In this document: piece by piece, positions 1 through 8,826 of the stretch
Layout: every line of letters begins with the position of its first letter
How positions within the stretch are numbered: the stretch's first letter is position 1
Notes under the pieces: model-generated
Seen by the model: only the letters and a program-made list of their open reading frames with translations
What the model was told of the DNA's origin: nothing
Databases searched by the model: none
DNA from: Nocardia spumae
GTDB lineage: Bacteria; Actinomycetota; Actinomycetes; Mycobacteriales; Mycobacteriaceae
Assembly: GCF_020733635.1 (NCBI RefSeq)
Contig: NZ_JAJFZL010000001.1
Span: 6,324,001 to 6,388,000 of the forward strand
DNA: 64,000 nt
Direction of reading: 5' to 3'
Position numbers and translations under genes: made by a program

Positions 1-2
1 GC

Positions 3-461
3 TTGGCACTGCGCATTCTGCGGCGGCCGGCCGCCGCGGAGGAGATCGCGCAGGACATCTATCTCTACGTGTGGAACGAGGCGGAGCGGTACGACTCTCG
101 CCTCGCCAGTCCGATCGGATGGCTCATGATGCTCACCCATCGGCGCGCCGTCGACCGCGTTCGCGTCGAATCCTCCTCCACCACACGTGATCTCGCGTTC
201 GGCCACCGCAATCTGGGCCGCGATCACGATATCGTCGCCGAGACGGTGACCCAGCGGTCGGAGGAACGCGCGGTCGTCGAATGCCTCGCCACGCTCACCG
301 AGACACAACGCGAGACCGTGGCCCTGGCCTACTACGGCGGGCGCACCTATTCCGAAGTGGCCGAACACCTCGACATACCGCTCAACACCGTGAAAACCCG
401 CATTCGCGACGGTTTCAAGCGGCTGCGCAACTGCCTGGCGGGATCGGTGAGCGATGCCTGA
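3..461 (+). CDS. sigK: ECF sigma factor, SigK type (5' truncated by window edge)
   Basis: Sigma-70 family factor of the extracytoplasmic-function class; directs RNA polymerase to stress promoters. The visible 152 residues begin inside region 2 (EEIAQDIYLYVW, then GWLMMLTHRRAVDRVR, the -10 recognition helices) and finish with a complete region 4 (LTETQRETVALAYYGGRTY, then SEVAEHLDIPLNTVKTRIRDG, the helix-turn-helix). The frame is open to the window edge, so the true start lies upstream. Its stop overlaps the start of the anti-sigma gene by 8 bp, the usual translational coupling of such pairs. SigK is the best match because of the RskA-type partner; other RskA-paired ECF groups are possible. 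Confidence 0.88.
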   Translation: MALRILRRPAAAEEIAQDIYLYVWNEAERYDSRLASPIGWLMMLTHRRAVDRVRVESSSTTRDLAFGHRNLGRDHDIVAETVTQRSEERAVVECLATLTETQRETVALAYYGGRTYSEVAEHLDIPLNTVKTRIRDGFKRLRNCLAGSVSDA

Positions 462-1224
462 CACCGATCCGCACAGCGAACTGCTCGAGCTCGCACACCT
501 CTACGCGCTCGATGCCCTGTCCGAGCGGGACCGAGCCACCGTCGAGCGTCTGCTCGACACCACCGCTCCTGATCTCGCGGCGGCATTTCGCACCGAGGTG
601 TACGGGCTGCACGAGACGCTGGCACTCATGACCGTGGTCGACAGCGTGCCCGCGCCGGCGTCCCTCGAGGCGACTCTGCGGCACGCACTCGACGCCCGCG
701 GCGCGAAGCCGGTCGAGGAAGGCGTTTCGCCGGACCGGGAGGTGGCATCCGTGCACAGCATCCGGTCCCGGCGGCTGCGCGATCCGCGATGGCTGGCCGC
801 CGCGGCGGCCGCCGTGATCGTCGTCGCGGGAGCCGCGGCGGGAATCGCCGGATACAGCACTAGATCCCACGACACCGGCGCCGTCACCGCACAACAGGTC
901 ATCGACCACTCGGACGCCCGCGAACAGACGGTTCCCGTCGAAGGCGGCGGCACGATCACCGTCAACGCATCACGCGAACTCGACGCGGCCGTCGTGTCGT
1001 TCGCCACCGTCCAGGCCCCGCCGACCGACCACACCTACCAGCTGTGGCTGATTTCGGCTGCGGGCCAGATTCGTTCGGCCGGTGTTCTGGACGCACTGCC
1101 GACCGAACAGGCCCCGGCCCTCGTGCGCTACGGGGACGCGGGCACGCTGGCGGTGTCGATCGAGCCGGCGGGCGGCTCACCCCAGCCGACCACCCAGCCG
1201 ATCGTCGGCGTACCGCTCACCTGA
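454..1224 (+). CDS. rskA: anti-sigma K factor, RskA family
   Basis: Membrane-anchored anti-sigma factor that holds the upstream sigma factor until regulated proteolysis. The 256-residue protein has a cytoplasmic helical N-terminus (residues 1-90, ELAHLYALDALSERDRATVERL, the anti-sigma-binding part), a single membrane helix at about 113-134 (WLAAAAAAVIVVAGAAAGIA) and an extracytoplasmic RskA C-terminal domain (YQLWLISAAGQIRSAGVL). The ATG at 454 overlaps the sigma stop. The domain order matches the family in full. The signal it senses cannot be read from sequence. Confidence 0.92.
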   Translation: MPDTDPHSELLELAHLYALDALSERDRATVERLLDTTAPDLAAAFRTEVYGLHETLALMTVVDSVPAPASLEATLRHALDARGAKPVEEGVSPDREVASVHSIRSRRLRDPRWLAAAAAAVIVVAGAAAGIAGYSTRSHDTGAVTAQQVIDHSDAREQTVPVEGGGTITVNASRELDAAVVSFATVQAPPTDHTYQLWLISAAGQIRSAGVLDALPTEQAPALVRYGDAGTLAVSIEPAGGSPQPTTQPIVGVPLT

Positions 1225-1305
1225 GTTCGCACATTCCGAAGCGCTACCAAACCGGTCGCCGGGGCTGACCGAAATCCCTTCGAAGTCGAGGAAGGGACGG
1301 CCACC

Positions 1306-1518
1306 ATGGCAGGGATGCACGGCACGGTGAAGTGGTTCAACCGGGAGGTGGACTTCGGGTTCATCGCTCCCGATGACGGAGGTCCGGACCTGCTGGTCGA
1401 GACCGCGGACGTGGTCGCCGAGCCACCCGGCCGGCAACTGCGGGAAGGCCAAGCGGTCGATTTCGACATCACGATCGGATCGAAGGGACCGCAGGCTCGG
1501 AAGGTGTACTGCCGCTGA
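1306..1518 (+). CDS. cold-shock-domain protein, divergent
   Basis: Small single-stranded nucleic-acid-binding OB-fold protein, 70 residues, the normal CspA length. The family start MHGTVKWFN is present and RNP1 is recognisable but altered (EVDFGFIAPDDGG in place of KGFGFI). RNP2, normally V-F-V-H, reads LLVE, so an aromatic and a histidine that stack on RNA are missing. A purine-rich ribosome site (GAGGAAGGG) lies 10-20 nt upstream. The fold call is safe; whether it still binds RNA or DNA in the usual way is doubtful. Confidence 0.85.
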   Translation: MAGMHGTVKWFNREVDFGFIAPDDGGPDLLVETADVVAEPPGRQLREGQAVDFDITIGSKGPQARKVYCR

Positions 1519-1642
1519 GCCCGAGTCGAACCCCTCGCGATGTGCCGCTCCGGTCCACGATCGAACCGGGGTACGGCACGGCGTGAATCTTTGCGTGTCA
1601 TCGGACAGTGACCGACAGCGGATGAGCGAAAGAGGTCCAACA

Positions 1643-2665
1643 GTGCGAGTATCACGAACGGCGGTGACCGCCCGGCTCCTCGCCGGTGCGCTGGCCGCCA
1701 CCGCTCTGGTCGCCACGGCAGGCGTGGCCGGCGCCGCCCCCGAGACGGCCGGGGTCGTCTCCGTGGAGCAGGTGGGCGACAGACAGCAGAAAGTCATGGT
1801 GTTCTCGCCGAGCATGCACCGGGCGATCCCGGTCCAGGTCGTCCGCGCGGCGGACACGAGCGCCCCACGTCCCACGGTGTATCTGCTCAACGGGTCGCAA
1901 GGCGGGCCCAACGAGAGCGGCTGGGATGCCGAGACCGACGCGGTGAACTTCCTGCGCGGCAAGGACGTCAACGTCGTGAACCCGGTCGACGGCGCCAGCT
2001 CCTACTACACCGATTGGATCCACGACGATCCGGTCCTGGGCAACAACAAATGGCAGACCTTCCTCAACGACGAGCTACCGCCGGTCATCGAGGGCTTCCT
2101 GGGCGCCGACGGAAGACGTGCACTGGCGGGTGTGTCCATGAGCGGCACATCGGTTCTGAACCTCGCCATCGCCAAGCCCGGCTTCTGGAACAGCGTGGCC
2201 TCCTACAGCGGCTGCGCGCAGACATCGGATCCGATCGGGCACGAGTTCGTCCGGCTCACGGTCGAGAACTGGGGCGGGGCGCGCAGCGTCGCGAACATGT
2301 GGGGTCCCGCCGACGATCCGCGCTGGCGCGCCAACGATCCACTCGTCAACGCGGACAAGCTGCGGGGAACCGCGATCTATTTGAGTTCGGGTAGCGGTGT
2401 TCCGGCGGCGCCCCACGACACCCCTGCCGATCGCAGGGTCGAGGAGGGCCGCATCCCGCTGCCCGTACAGATCGCACTCGGCGGACCGATCGAGGCGGCA
2501 ATCCATTACTGCACCGTGAACCTGACCAACCGGCTGCACGAGTTGAATATCCCTGTGACAGTTGACGACCGGCCGGTGGGCACTCATTCGTGGGGCTATT
2601 GGGAGGACGATCTGCACAATTCCTGGCCCTTCCTGGCTCAGTCGATCGGCATCCGAGCAGGCTGA
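1643..2665 (+). CDS. secreted antigen-85/esterase-family alpha/beta hydrolase
   Basis: Exported serine esterase related to the antigen 85 mycolyltransferases, which move mycolates between trehalose esters and cell-wall arabinogalactan. The GTG at 1643 is chosen over an ATG at 1622 because AGAGG precedes it by 7-8 nt and it opens a clean signal peptide (residues 1-33, ending GVAGA-APE). The nucleophile elbow reads GVSMSGTS (G-x-S-x-S, where antigen 85 usually has G-L-S-M-G/S), and the C-terminal histidine is in GTHSWGYWEDDL. At 340 residues it has family length. Mycolyltransferase activity is inference; a general carboxylesterase is the alternative. Confidence 0.85.
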   Translation: MRVSRTAVTARLLAGALAATALVATAGVAGAAPETAGVVSVEQVGDRQQKVMVFSPSMHRAIPVQVVRAADTSAPRPTVYLLNGSQGGPNESGWDAETDAVNFLRGKDVNVVNPVDGASSYYTDWIHDDPVLGNNKWQTFLNDELPPVIEGFLGADGRRALAGVSMSGTSVLNLAIAKPGFWNSVASYSGCAQTSDPIGHEFVRLTVENWGGARSVANMWGPADDPRWRANDPLVNADKLRGTAIYLSSGSGVPAAPHDTPADRRVEEGRIPLPVQIALGGPIEAAIHYCTVNLTNRLHELNIPVTVDDRPVGTHSWGYWEDDLHNSWPFLAQSIGIRAG

Positions 2666-3546
2666 GGCTTATCCGGGTGACAGTCACGAATACACCCATC
2701 GAGTACCTGCACGGCACGTCCGTATCGCACGGCGTGGTTGAGGCACGGTGCAAACGAACCGGTCGAGTCGCACTCTGCGGAGCGACACCCTCGACGGGCC
2801 GTCGGACCTGACGCAGACTTCGAAATCGTGGTCATCGACGGCTCCGACAGCGATATTCTCGCCCAGCAACCGGCGAGAATATTCCTGGACATCGCACGAT
2901 GGCAGGCAGCATGCCATGACGACGAAAACACCAGCCTACAGTTGGTATTCAGCTTCAACGACCAGTCGACCACCCGGAAATCGCAGGTCATCCCCGTATC
3001 CCATGTTCATAGCGCCCCGCCGAGGGCACTGATCTGCCACAGCATTTCCGCAGGTAAAGTCGGGTTTCATTGCAGATCCAGAATTACCGGGACCAAAGCC
3101 ACCAGGTCACACGCGGCCCTTCGAGTGCCCTGTGGGGCACGTGGAACAAGGGACCGCAGACGCCCGCTCGTTTCAGTCCGGCGGCACCTGCGGCGAAGAC
3201 CGAAACGATCGCCCCGACCACGGAGGATCGGAATCCGAAGCTGCGCGGCCCGAGCGGCGTAGCGGGACCATCCCGACGGACCGGAGAAGCACGCCCCCGC
3301 CCCTGGGAGTCAACGCAGGCTCGCCACTGAACCTACTGCAACACAGTGGATTTCAACCAATTCCGAGACATGTCTGGTCGCATCCAAGATCCAGCGATGG
3401 TCGTCATCATCGTCCGCAAGCAATTACCCGAGACTGATGGAACTTCCCGACCCGGATGGGCGTGGAACACCCGACTCCGCAACGGAACCGCGCTGAGATG
3501 GCAGTAACCGCCGTCGGTCCGGTCGAGATCGACGTCTGCCTACGCC
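2666..3546. other. 880-bp stretch without an intact gene
   Basis: Lies between the esterase and the permease, which converge. It holds a decayed reading frame (2738-2995, listed separately) and an 11-bp-stem hairpin at 2853-2882 (ATATTCTCGCC, 8-nt loop). A minus-strand open frame at about 3100-3300 encodes a short hydrophobic run (SSVVGAIVSVFAAGAAG) with no recognised start or ribosome site. Nothing else here supports a gene. The stretch looks like degenerated sequence. Confidence 0.5.
2738..2995 (+). pseudogene. decayed reading frame, copy A of a duplicated unknown gene
   Basis: The frame reads HGANEPV, then ADFEIVVIDG, then QLVFSFNDQSTTRKSQV, with no ribosome site and no credible start. 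The same three blocks, in the same order, recur at 20,517-20,690 (HGANEPV, ADVEITVVDG, LGFGFDNQLTARTPRV). Block spacing is conserved to one base between the first two, and about 90 bp is missing before the third in the other copy. Shared protein-like blocks suggest a former small coding gene of unknown function. Copy A is still open through the blocks, so an intact but unrecognised gene is possible. Confidence 0.4.
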
Positions 3547-4839
3547 TCAGCCGAAGGCGAAGTATCGCAGCCACAGATAGGGTGCCGCGATGGCCACGGT
3601 GATCACGGTGACGACGGCGCCCTTGCGGGTGAACTCCCAGAACGAGATCGGGGCGTCGGCGCGACGTGCGATGCCGATCATGACGACATTGGCGCTGGCA
3701 CCGACGGCGGTGAGGTTGCCGCCGAAGTCGGCTCCGATGGCCAGGGCCCACCACAGTGCGTGGGCGTTGGCCTCATGGCCCATCTGACCCACGAGGTCTG
3801 CGACCAGCGGACTCATCGTGGCCACGTAGGGGATGTTGTCGATGAGGCCGGACAGCAGCGCCGAGACGACCAGGATGAGCATGGTGGCGGTGAGCGCGTT
3901 CCCGCCGGTCGCGTCGACGGCATATCGGGAGAGATGCTCGATCACACCGGTTTTCACCAGCGCGCCGATCATGACGAACAGTCCGGCGAAGAACAGCAGC
4001 GTCTCCCACTCCACCGCGGACAGGTAATCGCTCTGCGACACACCGGAAATCAGTACGAGCACACCAGCACCCAGCAGCGCGACGACAGAGGGGTCGATGT
4101 GGAACAGCGAATGCCCGATGAAGCCCGCGAATACCGCGGCCAGGACCACACCGCATGTGATCAGCAGGCCGCGGTCATGGATCGCCTCACGCTCGTTCAA
4201 CGCCATCACATCGGCCGCTCGGGCGGGATCGACAGTGAAGCTGTTCCGGAACAGCACCGGCAGAAGGAGCGTGAAGACGATGATCGTGAGCACCACCAGC
4301 GGTGCGACATTCAGCAAGAAGTCGTTGAACGACAGTCCCGCTCGGCTGCCGATGATGATGTTGGGCGGGTCACCGATGAGTGTGGCGGTGCCGCCGATAT
4401 TGGAGGCCAGCACTTCGGCGATGAGGAACGGAGCGGGCCCGATGTCGAGGCGTTCGCACACCAGCAGGGTGACCGGGGCGATGAGCAGAATGGTCGTGAC
4501 GTTGTCCAGGAATGCCGACGACACCGCGGTGATGAGGGTGAGCAGGACCATCACCCGCAGCGGAGATCCCTTGGCGCGCTTGGTCGCCCAGATCGCGGTG
4601 TATTCGAAGATCCCGGTCTGGCGCAGGATGCCGACGATGATCATCATGCCGAGCAGCAGGAAGACGACATTCCAGTCGATGCCGGTATCGGCGGAGAAGA
4701 AGCTGTCCGCCGACCCGACCACCCCGAGGGCAAGGACGATGGCCGCACCACCGAGCGCGGCCTTGGTCTTGTGTACCCGTTCGGTCGCGATCAGGACGTA
4801 GGCGACCACGAACACGGCCACCGCGACGACGGCCGTCAT
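3547..4839 (-). CDS. SLC13/ArsB-NhaD family membrane permease
   Basis: Polytopic anion or sodium-coupled transporter of the ion-transporter superfamily, 430 residues with about eleven hydrophobic segments. The family hallmark, [20 protein letters not shown], is at about residues 145-165 and a second pseudo-symmetric half follows ([21 protein letters not shown]). It starts 28 bp downstream of the CBS gene on the same strand, so the two are probably one operon with the CBS protein as a cytosolic sensor. The substrate cannot be read; arsenite, Na+/H+ and dicarboxylates are all transported by relatives. Confidence 0.88.
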   Translation of the reverse strand: MTAVVAVAVFVVAYVLIATERVHKTKAALGGAAIVLALGVVGSADSFFSADTGIDWNVVFLLLGMMIIVGILRQTGIFEYTAIWATKRAKGSPLRVMVLLTLITAVSSAFLDNVTTILLIAPVTLLVCERLDIGPAPFLIAEVLASNIGGTATLIGDPPNIIIGSRAGLSFNDFLLNVAPLVVLTIIVFTLLLPVLFRNSFTVDPARAADVMALNEREAIHDRGLLITCGVVLAAVFAGFIGHSLFHIDPSVVALLGAGVLVLISGVSQSDYLSAVEWETLLFFAGLFVMIGALVKTGVIEHLSRYAVDATGGNALTATMLILVVSALLSGLIDNIPYVATMSPLVADLVGQMGHEANAHALWWALAIGADFGGNLTAVGASANVVMIGIARRADAPISFWEFTRKGAVVTVITVAIAAPYLWLRYFAFG

Positions 4840-4867
4840 GGGCGCCTCCCGATCGTGCGGACGGGAG

Positions 4868-5314
4868 TCAGCAGTTGCGCAGCGTCGCTTCCAGCAGCCG
4901 CGACGCGGTGATCACGCCGAGGAATTCCGATCCGCTCGTCACCGCGACCAACGGACTGCGAAAGCGCGCCATGGTGGCGGCGACTTCGATCACGGTATCG
5001 CCGGCATCGGCAGCGGGAATCTTCGTCAGATGTTCGGGGATGACATCGCGCACTTTCTTGCCGCGCAACTTCGCGGCCACCCGGTCGCAGATCGGTTCGT
5101 CGATCACCGCTGCCAGTTGCGGATCGTCCTGCACATACTGCGGGACGATGAACCGCACCACCTGCGATGCCGGCAACACCGCCTTCGGTATGCCGTCGGC
5201 ATCGGTTACGACGATGCCGGGCAGGCGATGTTCGGCCAGCAGTCGCGCCGCGTCGAGCGCGTCGGTTTCGAGGCCGACCACCGGGTACTGCTCGGCGATC
5301 TGAGATGCGTGCAC
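4868..5314 (-). CDS. CBS-domain protein
   Basis: 148-residue protein made of two CBS motifs (about 5-60 and 90-146; [25 protein letters not shown] and [23 protein letters not shown]), which form an adenine-nucleotide-binding Bateman module. It precedes the permease gene by 28 bp and probably regulates it by sensing nucleotide or ionic state. The GTG start at 5314 has only a weak ribosome site, whereas an ATG at 5387 with AGGAGA in front lies upstream in another frame (see findings). The N-terminus [20 protein letters not shown] fits the family, supporting the GTG. Confidence 0.85.
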   Translation of the reverse strand: MHASQIAEQYPVVGLETDALDAARLLAEHRLPGIVVTDADGIPKAVLPASQVVRFIVPQYVQDDPQLAAVIDEPICDRVAAKLRGKKVRDVIPEHLTKIPAADAGDTVIEVAATMARFRSPLVAVTSGSEFLGVITASRLLEATLRNC

Positions 5315-5586
5315 CCCAGCAGGATACGTCGCACCCGCGCGTGACCGGTCCTGCCATCACGATCGGTTCGGCCGCGCATTCGCTCATGGCATCTCCTGGG
5401 TCGTCCGCGGGAGGTCACCCGCGGTCGCGGATCACGCTCGCCGACCAGACTTCCCGGCACACCAGGTGTAAAGATGCCGCAAAAACCGATGGTGGGGCAA
5501 ATCGAAGGGCTGGTCACGCGCGGTGAACTTCGAGACGCACCGTCAGCGAGGCAGTCACTCGCACTCGAGATCGACTGTCGCGCTGG
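5315..5586. other. intergenic, upstream region of the CBS-permease operon
   Basis: Separates the ABC permease stop from the CBS start, both on the minus strand. It contains the AGGAGA-ATG (5387) short open frame that runs out of phase with the CBS gene. No clear terminator or promoter hexamers could be placed. Confidence 0.4.
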
Positions 5587-6378
5587 TCAATGCAGGTCGA
5601 AGCGCTCGAATGCCGCGATGGTTGCCGTGATCGCGACGAGGGCGATGCCGACCAGGACCCCGAACCAGGCGAGGGACAGGCCATGGTCGAGTTGCCCGTC
5701 GCCGACGGCATAGAAGAAGGGGGACGCGAACCGTGCCGGTGCCAGCCAGTCCACGACGGGCGCGAGAGAGCTGATCAGGTAGGCGGCGGCCGCGAGGGCC
5801 GACGTGACCCCGAGCGCGGTCCCACGGCTGCCGGTCACGGCACCGATGAGCATGGCGAGAGCGCCGAAGTCCACGCCCAGCAGGAATACGCCAACCGTGA
5901 TGCCGGCCAAGGCGCTGGTATCGACGTCGAGGTCGAAACCACGCCCCACGAGGACGCAGGCCATAGTGGCGAGGGCGGCGGGCAGCGCGAGCGCGATCAA
6001 CGCCGCGGCCTTCTGGGCCACGATCCGCCGACGGGACACCGGGAGTGTCGCGACCAATCCGAGGGTGCCGTCCTCATCTTGACCGGCGAGGCAGGAAGCG
6101 CCGTATCCGATGGTGATCAGAAGGACGATGAGCGGCACGAAGTTCGCGTACAGGTTGGCGTTGAGCCAACCGGTCGGGCTGGTGAGGGACCCGCTGACAC
6201 CGAACAGTGCGGCCATGGTCGGGTCGTTGGTGAGCAGCTGGTCCAGGCTGGCGTCGCTGCGGAACGACGGGTACAGCGCGACGATCACCAGCGCGTAGGC
6301 GGCGAGCCCGATCGTGTATCCGTAGACCGATCGGCGGCGCAACCGCAGGTCCAGGCCAGTTATGCCGATGCTAGGCAT
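5587..6378 (-). CDS. ABC-2 type exporter permease
   Basis: Membrane subunit of a two-gene ABC exporter, 263 residues with six hydrophobic segments. Features typical of the family are GQDEDGTLGLVATLPVSRRRIVAQK (cytosolic coupling loop at about 110-135) and a long first periplasmic loop. The start MPSIGITG (6378) is chosen because its ATG sits just before the ATPase stop (8-bp overlap), giving translational coupling; an upstream start would run deep into the ATPase gene. It pairs with the ATPase at 6371-7279. Paralogous in arrangement to the pair at 17.2-19.1 kb. Confidence 0.88.
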   Translation of the reverse strand: MPSIGITGLDLRLRRRSVYGYTIGLAAYALVIVALYPSFRSDASLDQLLTNDPTMAALFGVSGSLTSPTGWLNANLYANFVPLIVLLITIGYGASCLAGQDEDGTLGLVATLPVSRRRIVAQKAAALIALALPAALATMACVLVGRGFDLDVDTSALAGITVGVFLLGVDFGALAMLIGAVTGSRGTALGVTSALAAAAYLISSLAPVVDWLAPARFASPFFYAVGDGQLDHGLSLAWFGVLVGIALVAITATIAAFERFDLH

Positions 6379-7279
6379 CCCGGGCCTCCGCCGGCTCGTC
6401 GCGGTAATAGGTGCGGAACAGTTCGTCGAGGTCGGCGGGGCGGGCAATGACGTCGACCGCGTTCAACGCCGCCGCCGCGCGAAGCACCGGCGCTACGGGA
6501 CCGGTGACGACGAGTGCGACCCGTCCGTCCGCATCGCGCAGCACCTGGACCCCGTCGAGGGCGGCGAAGGCGCCGGTGTCGATCGGATGGTCGAAGCGGA
6601 ACTCGATGGTGCGGGGCGCGGAACGGCGCAGTCCCTCGACGGTGTCGCTGACCACGATGCGTCCCTCCTTGATGATCGCGAGCCGGTCGACCAGGCGCTG
6701 AACCTCGTCGAGTTCGTGCGAAGACAGGAACACCGTGCGACCGTCCGCGACGGTCTCTCGGACCAACCGGGCGAACTCGTCTTGCAGGAGGGGGTCCAGC
6801 CCGGCCGTCGGCTCGTCCAGGACGAGGAGGTCCGGCCGGTGCATGAACGCCAGCAGCAGGCCGATCTTCTGCCGATTGCCCTTGGAAAGGGTCCGAATCG
6901 GCCGTTCGAGTTCCGCGCCGAACCGCTCGGCCAGCTCACGGCAGTACCGCAGGTCGTCGAGACCGCGAATGCGCGCGAACCGGTCGACGTGCTCACGTCC
7001 GGTCAGCCGCGGGTAGAGGACCAGCTCGCCGGGCAGGTAACCGACTTGGCGATGGATCGCGACCGTGTCGCGAGTCGGATCCAAGTCGAGGACCCGCACC
7101 CGACCGGATGTCGGGCGGTACAGGCCGAGCAGAAGCCGGATGGTGGTGGACTTGCCGGCGCCGTTCGGGCCGAGGAAACCGAACACCTCGCCCGCGGCGA
7201 CATCGATGCCGACCTCGGTGATACCACGATTCGGGCCGAAGGTCTTGGTCAGCTCCTCGGTTGTGATCACATCACTCAT
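6371..7279 (-). CDS. ABC exporter ATP-binding protein
   Basis: Nucleotide-binding subunit that powers the adjacent permease. The 302-residue protein has Walker A GPNGAGKS (about 37-44), the signature LSKGNRQK, Walker B LLVLDEPTAGLD and the switch histidine in LSSHELDEV. The C-terminal extension (about 210-300) is typical of DrrA/YhaQ-like drug or antibiotic exporters. No own regulator is adjacent, in contrast to the related ABC pair at 17.2 kb, which has a divergent MarR gene. Confidence 0.92.
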   Translation of the reverse strand: MSDVITTEELTKTFGPNRGITEVGIDVAAGEVFGFLGPNGAGKSTTIRLLLGLYRPTSGRVRVLDLDPTRDTVAIHRQVGYLPGELVLYPRLTGREHVDRFARIRGLDDLRYCRELAERFGAELERPIRTLSKGNRQKIGLLLAFMHRPDLLVLDEPTAGLDPLLQDEFARLVRETVADGRTVFLSSHELDEVQRLVDRLAIIKEGRIVVSDTVEGLRRSAPRTIEFRFDHPIDTGAFAALDGVQVLRDADGRVALVVTGPVAPVLRAAAALNAVDVIARPADLDELFRTYYRDEPAEARDA

Positions 7280-7383
7280 CGGTGGGGCCCCTCGTTGTGT
7301 GGCCCGCGTCCGGCTGGCCGGGCACGAGCGATCCGGCGGGCGGAATCGGCGTCTTCATCATGCGGCATGCAGGGGATGCCGGT

Positions 7384-7396
7384 CGGCCGAAGGCCG
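7384..7396 (-). terminator. possible small hairpin after the hemerythrin gene
   Basis: CGGCC-GAA-GGCCG, a 5-bp GC stem with a 3-nt loop, directly after the minus-strand stop at 7400 and before the ABC ATPase start. There is no T-tract, which is common in actinobacteria. The stem is short, so this is tentative. Confidence 0.3.
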
Positions 7397-7399
7397 GGA

Positions 7400-8203
7400 T
7401 CAGGTGGGTATCGGTGGAGTGAAGGTGGCGAGGTCATAGATGCCGAGTTGTCGTTCGATATCCGCGATCTGGTCGAGGTAGCCGGAGACACCGTGGTCGC
7501 CGAATCGTTTCTGCTGCGCTTCCGCGATCTGGTGCGAGACCTGTTCGAAGGTGTTGCCGTCGGCGGTCACGTCCCGGAAAGCCGGGAAGACGACGGTGTC
7601 CTCGCGGGCCTCGTGGGGTTCGTACATGGTGATGAATTGGTCGAGTGTGCGGGCGAGGTCTGCCCGGCTGCCGGCGGTGGCCAATCCGGGTGCCGAGCCC
7701 ATTCCGGGCATGTCCATGGTGGTTGTCGATCGGATGATGGCGATGGTGATCTTGCGTCCGACGTCGTGCTGGATCAGCAGGTTGCGGACGGTGTCGCGGA
7801 GTTTTCCGGCCCGCAGCAGGCGAGGGAAGATGTAGCCCTCTTCGATGCCTTCGTGGAAGTCCTCGATGTAGGAGTGGACCATTTGCGCGGCATGGAACAG
7901 TGGCGCCGGGTCGAGTTGATCGCCGGTGGTCAGGCGTCGGCCACATTCGCGGTAGATCAACAGGATTCGCTTGAGGAGGCCGTGGTCGGTCATCAGCTCC
8001 TCGGTGGCCGGGACGACCGGGGCCGCCGGTCGGGCGGCGAGGGCATGCTGCGCGCCGACGGCGACACCGGCCCCGACGGCCAGTCCGCCGATTCCGACAC
8101 CGCCGAGCAACATCGCTCGCCGGTTCATCGCGGGACGGCCCAGGCGCGGCGAACGATGGTCATCTTCCGGCGTGGCGGTGTCGGTCTCAGCGTGGTCGGT
8201 CAC
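7400..8203 (-). CDS. hemerythrin-like HHE-domain protein with N-terminal export signal
   Basis: Predicted di-iron-binding four-helix protein. Candidate metal ligands are HGLLKRI, HSYIEDFHEGIEEGY, QHDVGRK and EPHEAREDTVVFP, spaced as in hemerythrin HHE proteins. The N-terminus carries NRRAMLLGGVGIGGLAVG (about 27-44), a hydrophobic stretch after twin arginines that resembles a Tat signal or anchor. The GTG start at 8203 overlaps the lipoprotein stop in a GTGA, so the two are co-translated. A role in oxygen, NO or redox sensing outside the membrane is inference. Confidence 0.85.
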   Translation of the reverse strand: MTDHAETDTATPEDDHRSPRLGRPAMNRRAMLLGGVGIGGLAVGAGVAVGAQHALAARPAAPVVPATEELMTDHGLLKRILLIYRECGRRLTTGDQLDPAPLFHAAQMVHSYIEDFHEGIEEGYIFPRLLRAGKLRDTVRNLLIQHDVGRKITIAIIRSTTTMDMPGMGSAPGLATAGSRADLARTLDQFITMYEPHEAREDTVVFPAFRDVTADGNTFEQVSHQIAEAQQKRFGDHGVSGYLDQIADIERQLGIYDLATFTPPIPT

Positions 8204-8826
8204 CGGTGTCCTCCGTTCGTGTTCGGCATTGCCGGCGAGTCTGGGCCCATCCCGGGCATCGGCCGCGTGGCCGGCGGCGGGCCGGTGACGAGATACGTGC
8301 CGTCGGGCATGACGCCCTGCTGGTCGGGCGGGACGAGCGCCTTACCGTCCGGGTTGATGACGAACCAGGAATCTCCGTTCAGGTTGAGTCCCTGACCGTT
8401 GTCCTGTCCCGGCTCGACATCGCCCGCGTAGGCATACAGCGGTCGCCCGGCGTAGGTGGCGATCTTCTTGCCGTACGGACCGGGGATCGTTCCCAAGAGT
8501 TTCTGCTGCACCCCGTTGCCGGCGCGCGGGTTTTCGTCGGCGGGGACCGTGACCGGCGGCCAGCTGCCCAGGCAGGCATCACTGCAGCTGGTCGAACGAT
8601 CGGTGTCGGTCGGGAATATGTAGAGGGTGTAGCCGCGCCCGTCGACGAGTACCGGGCCCAGACCGGCGATGTTCCGGGTGCCGATGACGACCGGGCCCGG
8701 CGGCGGGTTGATCAGCGGCTGCGGACCGCTCGTGGGCGGACTCGGTGTGCTGCCGCATGCGCCCACCGCGGCCACAGCGATCAGCGCGAACACGAGCGCG
8801 ATGATCTTTCGTTGTCCGAAACCCAA
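8200..8826 (-). CDS. COG4315-type secreted lipoprotein
   Basis: Lipoprotein of unknown function, 208 residues. The TTG start at 8826 is chosen because AAGGAGG lies 5 nt upstream; the predicted signal (KIIALVFALIAVAAVG-AC) then ends in a proper lipobox cysteine. The body holds the family's paired repeats: YTLYIFPTDTDRSTSCSDAC followed by GSWPPV, and GRPLYAYAGDVEPGQDNGQG followed by WFVI. Homologous repeats occur in proteins often found near redox or metal genes. It heads an operon with the hemerythrin-like gene. A perfect 22-bp palindrome lies 26-47 bp upstream of the start. Confidence 0.82.
   Translation of the reverse strand: MGFGQRKIIALVFALIAVAAVGACGSTPSPPTSGPQPLINPPPGPVVIGTRNIAGLGPVLVDGRGYTLYIFPTDTDRSTSCSDACLGSWPPVTVPADENPRAGNGVQQKLLGTIPGPYGKKIATYAGRPLYAYAGDVEPGQDNGQGLNLNGDSWFVINPDGKALVPPDQQGVMPDGTYLVTGPPPATRPMPGMGPDSPAMPNTNGGHR

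Noticed and set aside
2853..2882. 11-bp-stem hairpin as terminator of the antigen-85-like gene
   Set aside because: It lies 188 bp after the stop and inside the decayed frame, so it is too far and better explained as part of that relic. Kept only as a note.
3760..4911. 383-residue plus-strand frame over the permease gene
   Set aside because: Asp/Glu/His/Gln-rich antisense of transmembrane codons, a known artefact.
6362..8395. 677-residue plus-strand frame across the ABC ATPase and hemerythrin genes
   Set aside because: Antisense to two well-supported genes, with no domain signature.
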